Shown here one piece after another: positions 35,497-46,713 of a DNA stretch of 64,000 nt. This DNA comes from Rhynchopus sp. YZ270_cl-10 (taxonomy: Eukaryota > Euglenozoa > Diplonemea > Diplonemida > Diplonemidae): the NCBI GenBank assembly GCA_964035575.1, contig OZ037884.1, positions 1 through 64,000 on the forward strand, in the 5' to 3' direction. The position numbers and the translations under genes were made by a program. How positions within the stretch are numbered: position 1 is the stretch's first letter; every line of letters starts with the position of its first letter. The notes below the pieces were generated by a model that made no database searches, had not been told where the DNA came from, and worked only from the letters and a program-made list of their open reading frames with translations.

Positions 35497-35649
35497 CTGT
35501 AATGTTGTTTAGTAGTACATAGAGTATAGACCAATTATTATGGTATTGCTGTAATATTTATCAAATAATAGAATGTGTATAACCTATAATTAGAACATTG
35601 TCACTTGAATAATATATCAACGCTTCCATGCGCATGTAGTGAGGAGTGC

Positions 35650-36315
35650 TACGTGCGCACGTAGTGTATAGTGTACTGTGCGCACGTGGTGCGCACGTAG
35701 TGTATAGTGATACGTGCGCACGTGGTGCGCACGCTGTGTATAGTGTTCCGTGCGCACGTAGTGAAGAGTTTACTGTGCGCACGTAGTGTTTAGTGATACG
35801 TGCGCACGTCGTGCATAGAGTACTGTGCGCACGTGGTGCGCACGCTGTGTTTAGTGTTCCGTGCGCACGTGGTGCGCACGTAGTGAAGAGTGAACTGTGC
35901 GCACGCTGTGTTATGTGCACTGTGCGCATGCTGTGTATGGTGAACTGTGCGCACGTAGTGTATGGTGTACTGTGCGCACGTAGTGAAGAGTGAGCTGTGC
36001 GCACACTGTGTGTAGTGTACTGTGCGCACGCTGTGTACGGTGAACTGTGCGCACGTAGTGAAGAGTGAACTGTGCGCACAGTGAACTGTGCGCACACTGT
36101 GTGTAGTGTACTGTGCGCACGCTGTGTATGGTGAACTGTGCGCACGTAGTGTATGGTGTACTGTGCGCACGTAGTGAAGAGTGAACTGTGCGCACGCTGT
36201 GTATGGTGTACTGTGCGCACGTAGTGAAGAGTGAACTGTGCGCACACTGTGTATAGTGTACTGTGCGCACGTAGTGTAGTGATACGTGCGCACCACGTGC
36301 GCACGTATCACTACA
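35650..36315. repeat. Diverged satellite block inside the right direct repeat
   Basis: Contains the module tails of the left-repeat block and, at 35,700-35,790, modules identical to the main array (GTGTATAGTGTTCC, GTGAAGAGTTTACT). It ends in the 18-bp-stem hairpin at 36,275-36,315. Confidence 0.9.
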
Positions 36316-36815
36316 TTACGCCTATAACACCCCCAATCGGTCGATTCCATGCATATTTCACACCCCCAGATATATGTGCCCATGGGGTGCCAGACCCCAA
36401 AATCATGATTTTTTCATGATTTTTGGCCCGATGCACTGACCTGCAGGGCCATACCGTCTACCGGGGCAACCATATTTTTGAAAAATCAGCCTTGCATAGG
36501 GCCCAGTATGTCCCACAGGGTATGTTGCCCCAGTTTCAGGTCCCCGCACAAGCCAAACCAATATTTTAAATCCATTTTTTTGAAATAAATATTTTTGAAA
36601 AAAAATCGTGATTTTTGGGATTTTGGTGATTTTTACAGTTTTGCACACCCTGAAAATCGATTTTTTCGGCTCCGCCGGTGAAATATCGACATAATTTAGG
36701 TATGTTATGTGCATAATATACCCATTAGAGCCCATTCAAGTCACATTCCGACCATTTTTCGTGAAAAAATGCAACTTTTTGTCACCGTGACCCCCAAAAA
36801 TGACGATTTTTTGGT

Positions 36816-37546
36816 GTACCACAGGGCCATACCATCTACTGGGATTATCAACTTTTTGAAAATACGGCCTGGTATTGGGGTGTATATGTCCCATGGGGCC
36901 CGTAGTAATCTTACTGGGTCATGACCAAAGCCAATCTTAAAATTCGATTTTCTGTGAAAAATATTTTGACCAAAAAATCGTCATTTTTCCGATTTTCGTC
37001 ATTTTTACAGTTTTGCACACCCTGAAAATCGATTTTTTCGGCTCCGCCGGTGAAATATCGACATAATTTAGGTATGTTATGTGCATAATATACCCATTAG
37101 AGCACATTCAAGTCACATTCCGACCATTTTTCGTGAAAAAATGCAACTTTTTGTCACCGTGACCCCCAAAAATGACGATTTTTTGGTGTACCACAGGGCC
37201 ATACCATCTACTGGGATTATCAACTTTTTGAAAATACGGCCTGGTATTGGGGTGTATATGTCCCATGGGGCCCGTAGTAATCTTACTGGGTCATGACCAA
37301 AGCCAATCTTAAAATTCGATTTTCTGTGAAAAATATTTTGACCAAAAAATCGTCATTTTTCCGATTTTCGTCATTTTTACAGTTTTGCACACCCTGAAAA
37401 TCGATTTTTTCGGCTCCGCCGGTGAAATATCGACATAATTTAGGTATGTTATGTGCATAATATACCCATTAGAGCCCATTCAAGTCACATTCCGACAATT
37501 TTTCGTGAACAAATGCAACTTTTTGTCACTGTGACCCCCAAAAATG
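36816..37546. repeat. 372-bp tandem repeat, ~2 copies plus a diverged third
   Basis: GTACCACAGGGCCATACC begins at 36,816 and again at 37,188. The second unit stops at about 37,546. A diverged version forms the tail of both direct repeats (about 36,448-36,815 and 29,960-30,338). Short ORFs repeat with it and are not genes. Confidence 0.9.
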
Positions 37547-37675
37547 CCAGTCTGGTGTTATCTCCTTACTGTAAATCCTGTCGAATAAATGGCCTAGGAG
37601 GAAGCAGGTGAAGTCAGACAGACAGAGACAGTAGGACTTCAATGACCTTCCAGAACTCTTCCCAATACATACAAA
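37547..37675. other. Short unique spacer
   Basis: About 130 bp of non-repetitive sequence with a short CAGACAGACAGAGACAG run. Nothing recognised. Confidence 0.6.
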
Positions 37676-40600
37676 GCTAAGGAGCTAAGGAGCTAAGGAG
37701 CTAAGGAGCTAAGGAGCTAAGGAGCTAAGGAGCTAAGGAGCTAAGGAGCTAAGGAGCTAAGGAGCTAAGGAGCTAAGGAGCTAAGGAGCTAAGGAGCTAA
37801 GGAGCTAAGGAGCTAAGGAGCTAAGGAGCTAAGGAGCTAAGGAGCTAAGGAGCTAAGGAGCTAAGGAGCTAAGGAGCTAAGGAGCTAAGGAGCTAAGGAG
37901 CTAAGGAGCTAAGGAGCTAAGGAGCTAAGGAGCTAAGGAGCTAAGGAGCTAAGGAGCTAAGGAGCTAAGGAGCTAAGGAGCTAAGGAGCTAAGGAGCTAA
38001 GGAGCTAAGGAGCTAAGGAGCTAAGGAGCTAAGGAGCTAAGGAGCTAAGGAGCTAAGGAGCTAAGGAGCTAAGGAGCTAAGGAGCTAAGGAGCTAAGGAG
38101 CTAAGGAGCTAAGGAGCTAAGGAGCTAAGGAGCTAAGGAGCTAAGGAGCTAAGGAGCTAAGGAGCTAAGGAGCTAAGGAGCTAAGGAGCTAAGGAGCTAA
38201 GGAGCTAAGGAGCTAAGGAGCTAAGGAGCTAAGGAGCTAAGGAGCTAAGGAGCTAAGGAGCTAAGGAGCTAAGGAGCTAAGGAGCTAAGGAGCTAAGGAG
38301 CTAAGGAGCTAAGGAGCTAAGGAGCTAAGGAGCTAAGGAGCTAAGGAGCTAAGGAGCTAAGGAGCTAAGGAGCTAAGGAGCTAAGGAGCTAAGGAGCTAA
38401 GGAGCTAAGGAGCTAAGGAGCTAAGGAGCTAAGGAGCTAAGGAGCTAAGGAGCTAAGGAGCTAAGGAGCTAAGGAGCTAAGGAGCTAAGGAGCTAAGGAG
38501 CTAAGGAGCTAAGGAGCTAAGGAGCTAAGGAGCTAAGGAGCTAAGGAGCTAAGGAGCTAAGGAGCTAAGGAGCTAAGGAGCTAAGGAGCTAAGGAGCTAA
38601 GGAGCTAAGGAGCTAAGGAGCTAAGGAGCTAAGGAGCTAAGGAGCTAAGGAGCTAAGGAGCTAAGGAGCTAAGGAGCTAAGGAGCTAAGGAGCTAAGGAG
38701 CTAAGGAGCTAAGGAGCTAAGGAGCTAAGGAGCTAAGGAGCTAAGGAGCTAAGGAGCTAAGGAGCTAAGGAGCTAAGGAGCTAAGGAGCTAAGGAGCTAA
38801 GGAGCTAAGGAGCTAAGGAGCTAAGGAGCTAAGGAGCTAAGGAGCTAAGGAGCTAAGGAGCTAAGGAGCTAAGGAGCTAAGGAGCTAAGGAGCTAAGGAG
38901 CTAAGGAGCTAAGGAGCTAAGGAGCTAAGGAGCTAAGGAGCTAAGGAGCTAAGGAGCTAAGGAGCTAAGGAGCTAAGGAGCTAAGGAGCTAAGGAGCTAA
39001 GGAGCTAAGGAGCTAAGGAGCTAAGGAGCTAAGGAGCTAAGGAGCTAAGGAGCTAAGGAGCTAAGGAGCTAAGGAGCTAAGGAGCTAAGGAGCTAAGGAG
39101 CTAAGGAGCTAAGGAGCTAAGGAGCTAAGGAGCTAAGGAGCTAAGGAGCTAAGGAGCTAAGGAGCTAAGGAGCTAAGGAGCTAAGGAGCTAAGGAGCTAA
39201 GGAGCTAAGGAGCTAAGGAGCTAAGGAGCTAAGGAGCTAAGGAGCTAAGGAGCTAAGGAGCTAAGGAGCTAAGGAGCTAAGGAGCTAAGGAGCTAAGGAG
39301 CTAAGGAGCTAAGGAGCTAAGGAGCTAAGGAGCTAAGGAGCTAAGGAGCTAAGGAGCTAAGGAGCTAAGGAGCTAAGGAGCTAAGGAGCTAAGGAGCTAA
39401 GGAGCTAAGGAGCTAAGGAGCTAAGGAGCTAAGGAGCTAAGGAGCTAAGGAGCTAAGGAGCTAAGGAGCTAAGGAGCTAAGGAGCTAAGGAGCTAAGGAG
39501 CTAAGGAGCTAAGGAGCTAAGGAGCTAAGGAGCTAAGGAGCTAAGGAGCTAAGGAGCTAAGGAGCTAAGGAGCTAAGGAGCTAAGGAGCTAAGGAGCTAA
39601 GGAGCTAAGGAGCTAAGGAGCTAAGGAGCTAAGGAGCTAAGGAGCTAAGGAGCTAAGGAGCTAAGGAGCTAAGGAGCTAAGGAGCTAAGGAGCTAAGGAG
39701 CTAAGGAGCTAAGGAGCTAAGGAGCTAAGGAGCTAAGGAGCTAAGGAGCTAAGGAGCTAAGGAGCTAAGGAGCTAAGGAGCTAAGGAGCTAAGGAGCTAA
39801 GGAGCTAAGGAGCTAAGGAGCTAAGGAGCTAAGGAGCTAAGGAGCTAAGGAGCTAAGGAGCTAAGGAGCTAAGGAGCTAAGGAGCTAAGGAGCTAAGGAG
39901 CTAAGGAGCTAAGGAGCTAAGGAGCTAAGGAGCTAAGGAGCTAAGGAGCTAAGGAGCTAAGGAGCTAAGGAGCTAAGGAGCTAAGGAGCTAAGGAGCTAA
40001 GGAGCTAAGGAGCTAAGGAGCTAAGGAGCTAAGGAGCTAAGGAGCTAAGGAGCTAAGGAGCTAAGGAGCTAAGGAGCTAAGGAGCTAAGGAGCTAAGGAG
40101 CTAAGGAGCTAAGGAGCTAAGGAGCTAAGGAGCTAAGGAGCTAAGGAGCTAAGGAGCTAAGGAGCTAAGGAGCTAAGGAGCTAAGGAGCTAAGGAGCTAA
40201 GGAGCTAAGGAGCTAAGGAGCTAAGGAGCTAAGGAGCTAAGGAGCTAAGGAGCTAAGGAGCTAAGGAGCTAAGGAGCTAAGGAGCTAAGGAGCTAAGGAG
40301 CTAAGGAGCTAAGGAGCTAAGGAGCTAAGGAGCTAAGGAGCTAAGGAGCTAAGGAGCTAAGGAGCTAAGGAGCTAAGGAGCTAAGGAGCTAAGGAGCTAA
40401 GGAGCTAAGGAGCTAAGGAGCTAAGGAGCTAAGGAGCTAAGGAGCTAAGGAGCTAAGGAGCTAAGGAGCTAAGGAGCTAAGGAGCTAAGGAGCTAAGGAG
40501 CTAAGGAGCTAAGGAGCTAAGGAGCTAAGGAGCTAAGGAGCTAAGGAGCTAAGGAGCTAAGGAGCTAAGGAGCTAAGGAGCTAAGGAGCTAAGGAGCTAA

Positions 40601-42449
40601 GGAGCTAAGGAGCTAAGGAGCTAAGGAGCTAAGGAGCTAAGGAGCTAAGGAGCTAAGGAGCTAAGGAGCTAAGGAGCTAAGGAGCTAAGGAGCTAAGGAG
40701 CTAAGGAGCTAAGGAGCTAAGGAGCTAAGGAGCTAAGGAGCTAAGGAGCTAAGGAGCTAAGGAGCTAAGGAGCTAAGGAGCTAAGGAGCTAAGGAGCTAA
40801 GGAGCTAAGGAGCTAAGGAGCTAAGGAGCTAAGGAGCTAAGGAGCTAAGGAGCTAAGGAGCTAAGGAGCTAAGGAGCTAAGGAGCTAAGGAGCTAAGGAG
40901 CTAAGGAGCTAAGGAGCTAAGGAGCTAAGGAGCTAAGGAGCTAAGGAGCTAAGGAGCTAAGGAGCTAAGGAGCTAAGGAGCTAAGGAGCTAAGGAGCTAA
41001 GGAGCTAAGGAGCTAAGGAGCTAAGGAGCTAAGGAGCTAAGGAGCTAAGGAGCTAAGGAGCTAAGGAGCTAAGGAGCTAAGGAGCTAAGGAGCTAAGGAG
41101 CTAAGGAGCTAAGGAGCTAAGGAGCTAAGGAGCTAAGGAGCTAAGGAGCTAAGGAGCTAAGGAGCTAAGGAGCTAAGGAGCTAAGGAGCTAAGGAGCTAA
41201 GGAGCTAAGGAGCTAAGGAGCTAAGGAGCTAAGGAGCTAAGGAGCTAAGGAGCTAAGGAGCTAAGGAGCTAAGGAGCTAAGGAGCTAAGGAGCTAAGGAG
41301 CTAAGGAGCTAAGGAGCTAAGGAGCTAAGGAGCTAAGGAGCTAAGGAGCTAAGGAGCTAAGGAGCTAAGGAGCTAAGGAGCTAAGGAGCTAAGGAGCTAA
41401 GGAGCTAAGGAGCTAAGGAGCTAAGGAGCTAAGGAGCTAAGGAGCTAAGGAGCTAAGGAGCTAAGGAGCTAAGGAGCTAAGGAGCTAAGGAGCTAAGGAG
41501 CTAAGGAGCTAAGGAGCTAAGGAGCTAAGGAGCTAAGGAGCTAAGGAGCTAAGGAGCTAAGGAGCTAAGGAGCTAAGGAGCTAAGGAGCTAAGGAGCTAA
41601 GGAGCTAAGGAGCTAAGGAGCTAAGGAGCTAAGGAGCTAAGGAGCTAAGGAGCTAAGGAGCTAAGGAGCTAAGGAGCTAAGGAGCTAAGGAGCTAAGGAG
41701 CTAAGGAGCTAAGGAGCTAAGGAGCTAAGGAGCTAAGGAGCTAAGGAGCTAAGGAGCTAAGGAGCTAAGGAGCTAAGGAGCTAAGGAGCTAAGGAGCTAA
41801 GGAGCTAAGGAGCTAAGGAGCTAAGGAGCTAAGGAGCTAAGGAGCTAAGGAGCTAAGGAGCTAAGGAGCTAAGGAGCTAAGGAGCTAAGGAGCTAAGGAG
41901 CTAAGGAGCTAAGGAGCTAAGGAGCTAAGGAGCTAAGGAGCTAAGGAGCTAAGGAGCTAAGGAGCTAAGGAGCTAAGGAGCTAAGGAGCTAAGGAGCTAA
42001 GGAGCTAAGGAGCTAAGGAGCTAAGGAGCTAAGGAGCTAAGGAGCTAAGGAGCTAAGGAGCTAAGGAGCTAAGGAGCTAAGGAGCTAAGGAGCTAAGGAG
42101 CTAAGGAGCTAAGGAGCTAAGGAGCTAAGGAGCTAAGGAGCTAAGGAGCTAAGGAGCTAAGGAGCTAAGGAGCTAAGGAGCTAAGGAGCTAAGGAGCTAA
42201 GGAGCTAAGGAGCTAAGGAGCTAAGGAGCTAAGGAGCTAAGGAGCTAAGGAGCTAAGGAGCTAAGGAGCTAAGGAGCTAAGGAGCTAAGGAGCTAAGGAG
42301 CTAAGGAGCTAAGGAGCTAAGGAGCTAAGGAGCTAAGGAGCTAAGGAGCTAAGGAGCTAAGGAGCTAAGGAGCTAAGGAGCTAAGGAGCTAAGGAGCTAA
42401 GGAGCTAAGGAGCTAAGGAGCTAAGGAGCTAAGGAGCTAAGGAGCTAAG
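37676..42449. repeat. (CTAAGGAG)n 8-bp tandem array, ~597 copies
   Basis: A perfect-looking array of one 8-bp unit for 4.77 kb with no variant units that I could find. TAA in the unit closes all forward frames. The unit carries the AGCT dyad. Its right edge is only 60 bp from the stop codon of the mannosyltransferase gene, so it sits at the 3' side of that gene. Confidence 0.98.
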
Positions 42450-42509
42450 TTTTAGTGAATAGGGTTGGTGTGGACGTGTCCGAAAACAGTCTCTAAGTTA
42501 GGGTCATGG

Positions 42510-44495
42510 TTACGTATATTGCAGCATGAAGCTCTGTTTCACGACGTTGTGTAGCGTGGTGGCCAGCCGTATTTTCCACTGCTGTCTTGCGCCAATGTCA
42601 GAGAAGGACAGAACTGTTTTCTTATGACTGTAGAAATGAGAAATGTGTGAAGGAATTATGGGTAGCAAAGTTATCATACCTGTTGAGTGGTAAACTTTAT
42701 TCTTGTACCTGCCGTGTTGGTATGGCAAATATTTTTCGAAAGAACACATTTCGGGTGGGCTAAGCAGGAGATGCATTGCCAGAGTTCGCACAGGCGCGTC
42801 GCCCCATCTGTACTTTAAGAAACCATCTGTTTCGTCGAGATGTCTAAAGAATGACTGATACGTGTTTCCAGAGAGTAGGGCCACTGCTCCAACCTCGAAA
42901 TTATTGTAGAACATTTTGCGATTGTACACGCCACGTGATATCAGCTCTTTCTTCATTCGAGTGACATTTGCCTTGGGTACTCCTGCCTCCCGCACCCACT
43001 CCATTGTAGTATCGTACAGGTCAGTCGTGACATCGGCTGCGTCAGTGTGTGCTTGGTGTGACTGCATGTACCCATAGCTGCATCCTTCTGTAACCATGCG
43101 TGAGAACGGATCCACCAACACAGGTTGTCTAAAGTACGAGTCCGTGTCGAGACGGAGGTAGAACTCGAACCCCTTCAGGAAGGGAAGCTGCGCAAACACC
43201 CCTGCGAAGAAACGGCACATCATTCTGTAGCCAAAATGGTGCCCACGCCCAGACTTCTGCACCTCGATCCAGAAGCGAACTGTCTCCATCGGGATTCCAT
43301 TTGGCGGTGTCGAAAATTCTTTTGCAACATCGAGAAAAGTGACAAGAGATGTTGTTCTTTGCTGCACTTGGCGTTGGTACTCTTCGTTGACACCCTCCAC
43401 GAACACATGCAGCGGGTAAGGAAAGCATGTGAGAAAGTTGTCCTGCAACAAGTCTATAGAGCGCAGCAACGGCTTTCTCTGTGAATCCATCATAATAACA
43501 GTGGCGTTCAGCAACTTGCCAGGCTCGGCTCGTTCCGGGTACCTATATGGTACGTCGATAGAGGCACGTTGGTTGGGAAAGTGCGTGCTTCCTTGAGAAG
43601 TAAGAAACATAAACAGAAGCGCTCCACACGACAGCACAACCACAAAACCAGTTGAGACAACACCCCCTCCCTTGTCCCCACAAGACAACTTCGCCAGCAG
43701 AGCTGCAAAGAAGCAAATAATGATGACGCTGCGCACAGTGCTGCTCCCCAACAACAGCTCGACCATGCAACCCCCTGCGGCGATGCAGGCCACTATGTCG
43801 GGTAGACCGTGGCCACCTTCGTCACGTTGCATCCACACGACTGCATTTGCCAGGACTACTGTCGCCACACACTGCAAGGCACCCGCAAAGACGTCCGCCG
43901 TTCCGCTCGCGAGATACGACAGAGCAAACGCGACACCCAGAAGCAACCCCGGAACACATACAACGTTGTCCGCACACCCCGCCCGGTGGTAAAGCAGTGC
44001 CAGCGCACCTGACTGCAACACTGCGACACACACAAGCTGGACGTGGCACACTGGCTCGCAGGTGGTGACGAAGTCGTGTTGCGATAAGAACAGCACAAAA
44101 CACGCACCACACGACACGAACCCATCCGCGAGTGTATAATATCTCTGACTAGCAAGTGCATGCATCGGCACGGCCAGAACCAGAAGGAACGCACTCGAAA
44201 ACAGTGGTGCGAACGTTTGTGGACAGCACGTCAAGAGGCGCACGACAAACCACTCTCTGGCTAGAAGTGCGCAGGACACAGGCATCAGTGCAACAACCCA
44301 CTGTGCGACGGAGACGTTGTAACGCACGTAGACAAACCCCAATGCTATGAACAGCAGAGGCAACAGCACTGCGGCCACGCCCTGTCCATTCACTGCGTTT
44401 GGGGAGAGCGCCACTTGCGAAGAGCTGGCACGAGCGCACGCCGCATAGACACACGCAGACACAAACAACGACACTGTGTGTACATGCTGCCCCAT
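42510..44495 (-). CDS. GT15 (Kre2/Mnt1-like) alpha-1,2-mannosyltransferase with polytopic N-terminus
   Basis: A 661-residue protein. The C-terminal half (about residues 320-661) matches the GT15 family, Golgi enzymes that add alpha-1,2-mannose from GDP-mannose to N- and O-glycans. Visible motifs are YLRLDTDSYF (about 446, the metal/nucleotide region), YGYMQS, YNNFEVG (about 530, holding the conserved Glu) and YRWGDAPVR (about 562), then LLSPPEMCSF. The N-terminal ~300 residues form about ten hydrophobic segments after a possible signal sequence, unlike the single-anchor type II layout usual in the family. The start ATG at 44,495 fits a nearby upstream acceptor-like site. GT15 assignment is confident; substrate and linkage are inferred from the family. 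Confidence 0.85.
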   Translation of the reverse strand: MGQHVHTVSLFVSACVYAACARASSSQVALSPNAVNGQGVAAVLLPLLFIALGFVYVRYNVSVAQWVVALMPVSCALLAREWFVVRLLTCCPQTFAPLFSSAFLLVLAVPMHALASQRYYTLADGFVSCGACFVLFLSQHDFVTTCEPVCHVQLVCVAVLQSGALALLYHRAGCADNVVCVPGLLLGVAFALSYLASGTADVFAGALQCVATVVLANAVVWMQRDEGGHGLPDIVACIAAGGCMVELLLGSSTVRSVIIICFFAALLAKLSCGDKGGGVVSTGFVVVLSCGALLFMFLTSQGSTHFPNQRASIDVPYRYPERAEPGKLLNATVIMMDSQRKPLLRSIDLLQDNFLTCFPYPLHVFVEGVNEEYQRQVQQRTTSLVTFLDVAKEFSTPPNGIPMETVRFWIEVQKSGRGHHFGYRMMCRFFAGVFAQLPFLKGFEFYLRLDTDSYFRQPVLVDPFSRMVTEGCSYGYMQSHQAHTDAADVTTDLYDTTMEWVREAGVPKANVTRMKKELISRGVYNRKMFYNNFEVGAVALLSGNTYQSFFRHLDETDGFLKYRWGDAPVRTLAMHLLLSPPEMCSFEKYLPYQHGRYKNKVYHSTGMITLLPIIPSHISHFYSHKKTVLSFSDIGARQQWKIRLATTLHNVVKQSFMLQYT

Positions 44496-44556
44496 CCTTC
44501 TGTTGGATGTTGGAGTGTGTTAGATGTTGGCTACAACACAAATGTATTTGCTATTT

Positions 44557-44572
44557 GCTGAAAAGAAATTGA
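44557..44572 (-). promoter_or_regulatory. Candidate (trans-)splice acceptor of the GT15 gene
   Basis: On the minus strand TTTCTTTTCAG ends at 44,558, leaving a 62-base leader before the ATG. Placement resembles the acceptor-like sites before the other genes here. Confidence 0.35.
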
Positions 44573-44913
44573 TAGACTTTTTCGCTTTTTATTGAAAAAA
44601 GGGAGGAATGGAGCACGTGGAAACGTCCTGCCAGGCTAAAACGCGTACACTGTTCATTGAATTTCATCCAGTTGTTTCTTTTTCTAAAAAAAGTGAATTT
44701 GTTGATGCAGGCACCTCCGACTGACCCACGTACGATGCCAGTCATCCAGATGAAGGCACACATGCCCTGCGGCCAACAACCACAGATGTAAAAGTAGAGA
44801 AGTGTGAACGGGGGCAGGTTCACAACCGCTCGGCGGCCCACCTTCCGTTGAAGAGTTGTGAGCTTTCAGTGCAGTTCGCTGCACCCAACGAACTAAAGTA
44901 TGTCAACATAATA
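44573..44913. other. Intergenic sequence without recognised features
   Basis: AT-rich near 44,570-44,700, then mixed composition. The minus-strand ORFs here are short and resemble nothing I know. Confidence 0.4.
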
Positions 44914-46307
44914 TTGGGTCAATTTTTTAACCCCCCCCCTCAAAAGTTCCACGGCCATTTTTTCGGGTTCTACACTGTTTGAGCCCCCACAGGTGCCCAG
45001 AACCCCCCTGGAATCGGTTTTGAGCAACTTGTGGCGGTGTTTTGAGGCAAAGTGGCACTTTTTTTGCTATTTTCAGGCTATTTTTGGCCATTTTCAGGCT
45101 ATTTTGGCCTGTTTTGGCCTATATTCACTGTATGACCGATTTTTCGGGTTTTATGAGGTTTGAACACCAACAGGTGCCACGAAACACCCCAGTACCGGTT
45201 TTGTAGGCCTCCTGTGGGGTTTTGGGGGTGAAATATACCTTTTACTCTATGTTCTGGGCCATGTTTGGGTATTTTTTGGCCATGTAGGCCTGGTATGTGC
45301 CCTACAGTGCATAAGCCAAATTTGGGTGTTTTGAGGGGTAGAGGGTCATGGTGGTGCGTTCATGACTCGGTGGCGGCGACGCTTATTGCTCGCTGTTCTG
45401 GCCCTATTTCCCCAATTTCACCCCTCCCCGACCCTTTTCTGATGAAGATCTTTGACGTGCTCGGTCCTGTCGCAAATGTTCTTTGTGAATGTTCTTCATA
45501 AAATAGGGGAGCGTCAGGGGGGTCAAAATAGCTATTTTGACCAAAAAAACACGGTTTTTTTGACGCCAGGAGGCCTCCTTTGGCCCAAATATACCCCAAA
45601 AATGGGCCGTGAACCAATTCTGACCTGTTTCGGACATATTTGACACTTTTCTTGGTGTTTATCGGTGTTTTTTTGGTCAAAATAGCTATTTTGACCCCCC
45701 TGACGCTCCCCCTATTTTATGAAGAACATTCACAAAGAACATTTGCGACAGGACCGAGCACGTCAAAGATCTTCATCAGAAAAGGGTCGGGGAGGGGTGA
45801 AATTGGGGAAATAGGGCCAGAACAGCGAGCAATAAGCGTCGCCGCCACCGAGTCATGAACGCACCACCATGACCCTCTACCCCTCAAAACACCCAAATTT
45901 GGCTTATGCACTGTAGGGCACATACCAGGCCTACATGGCCAAAAAATACCCAAACATGGCCCAGAACATAGAGTAAAAGGTATATTTCACCCCCAAAACC
46001 CCACAGGAGGCCTACAAAACCGGTACTGGGGTGTTTCGTGGCACCTGTTGGTGTTCAAACCTCATAAAACCCGAAAAATCGGTCATACAGTGAATTTTGG
46101 CCAAAACAGGCCAAAATAGCCTGAAAATGGCCAAAAATAGCCTGAAAATAGCAAAAAAAGTGCCACTTTGCCTCAAAACACCGCCACAAGTTGCTCAAAA
46201 CCGATTCCAGGGGGGTTCTGGGCACCTGTGGGGGCTCAAACAGTGTAGAACCCGAAAAAATGGCCGTGGAACTTTTGAGGGGGGGGGGGGTTAAAAAATT
46301 GACCCAA
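44914..46307. mobile_element. 1.39-kb foldback element with ~640-bp inverted arms and TA duplication
   Basis: The left arm (44,914 to about 45,554) and right arm (about 45,665-46,307) are almost perfect reverse complements around a ~110-bp centre. The same 78-residue conceptual peptide reads from both strands. The ends are TTGGGTCAATTTTTTAACCC and its complement, flanked by TA on both sides (44,912-44,913 and 46,308-46,309), which fits Tc1/mariner-type insertion. Small differences exist, such as a four- or five-base G/C run near the centre. No transposase is encoded. It is non-autonomous or a pure foldback. Confidence 0.85.
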
Positions 46308-46713
46308 TATATTATGCAATCTAGGGATCAACAAAAATGTTCCCAACTTTCTTTTTATTTGGTACGTTTTGCAAAACGTCAAAAAGAGAAAAGTAAAATG
46401 CTTCATGCACAAGTTGAAACTTCAGTAGATTGGTTTCTGAGTAACTAAAAAAAGAATCATAAAAACCCGGTTAGTCTTTTACGTAAGTAACAACGAATGG
46501 CACAAATACCTCCACCGAAGAAATCATAAGAAGTATTATGCACCGTTTTTGGGCCCTAAATTTAGTAAAAATGGGTGTAATTGTTTTCGGTTGTGTGTAG
46601 GTGTGTTTGATAACTAATGGGGGTAATTCTTGTGCAGAATATGGCCCCATGTACGTCACTGTGTACAGTGTATTTTTTGGGCCACATTTTCAAGAAACAA
46701 AACAATAATGTAC

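Larger units (their letters stand above)
28763..36815 (+). mobile_element. gag - tyrosine recombinase - RT/RNase H retroelement with 1.5-kb direct repeats
   Basis: Nearly identical direct repeats (28,763-30,338 and 35,329-36,815) bracket a 5-kb internal region with three overlapping plus-strand genes: gag-like, tyrosine recombinase, then RT/RNase H. Tyrosine-recombinase retroelements form the DIRS order. The recombinase-before-RT arrangement is the one described for VIPER elements of trypanosomatids, whereas DIRS and Ngaro place it after RT. I see no target-site duplication at the outer ends, as expected for recombinase-mediated insertion. The direct repeats could instead be a host segmental duplication into which the internal part inserted. 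The topology (repeat - genes - repeat) favours terminal repeats. Confidence 0.78.
35329..36815 (+). repeat. Right 1.5-kb direct repeat of the retroelement
   Basis: Second copy of 28,763-30,338, starting ATATGTGGTACTTAGTG. It has the orphan exon, AT-rich spacer, a rearranged satellite block (about 35,650-36,315), the perfect hairpin and the AT-rich tail. It then continues into 372-bp tandem repeats related to its own tail. Confidence 0.9.

Noticed and set aside
45265-45953. Identical 78-residue ORF on both strands
   Set aside because: Created by the inverted arms of the foldback element, with no domain.
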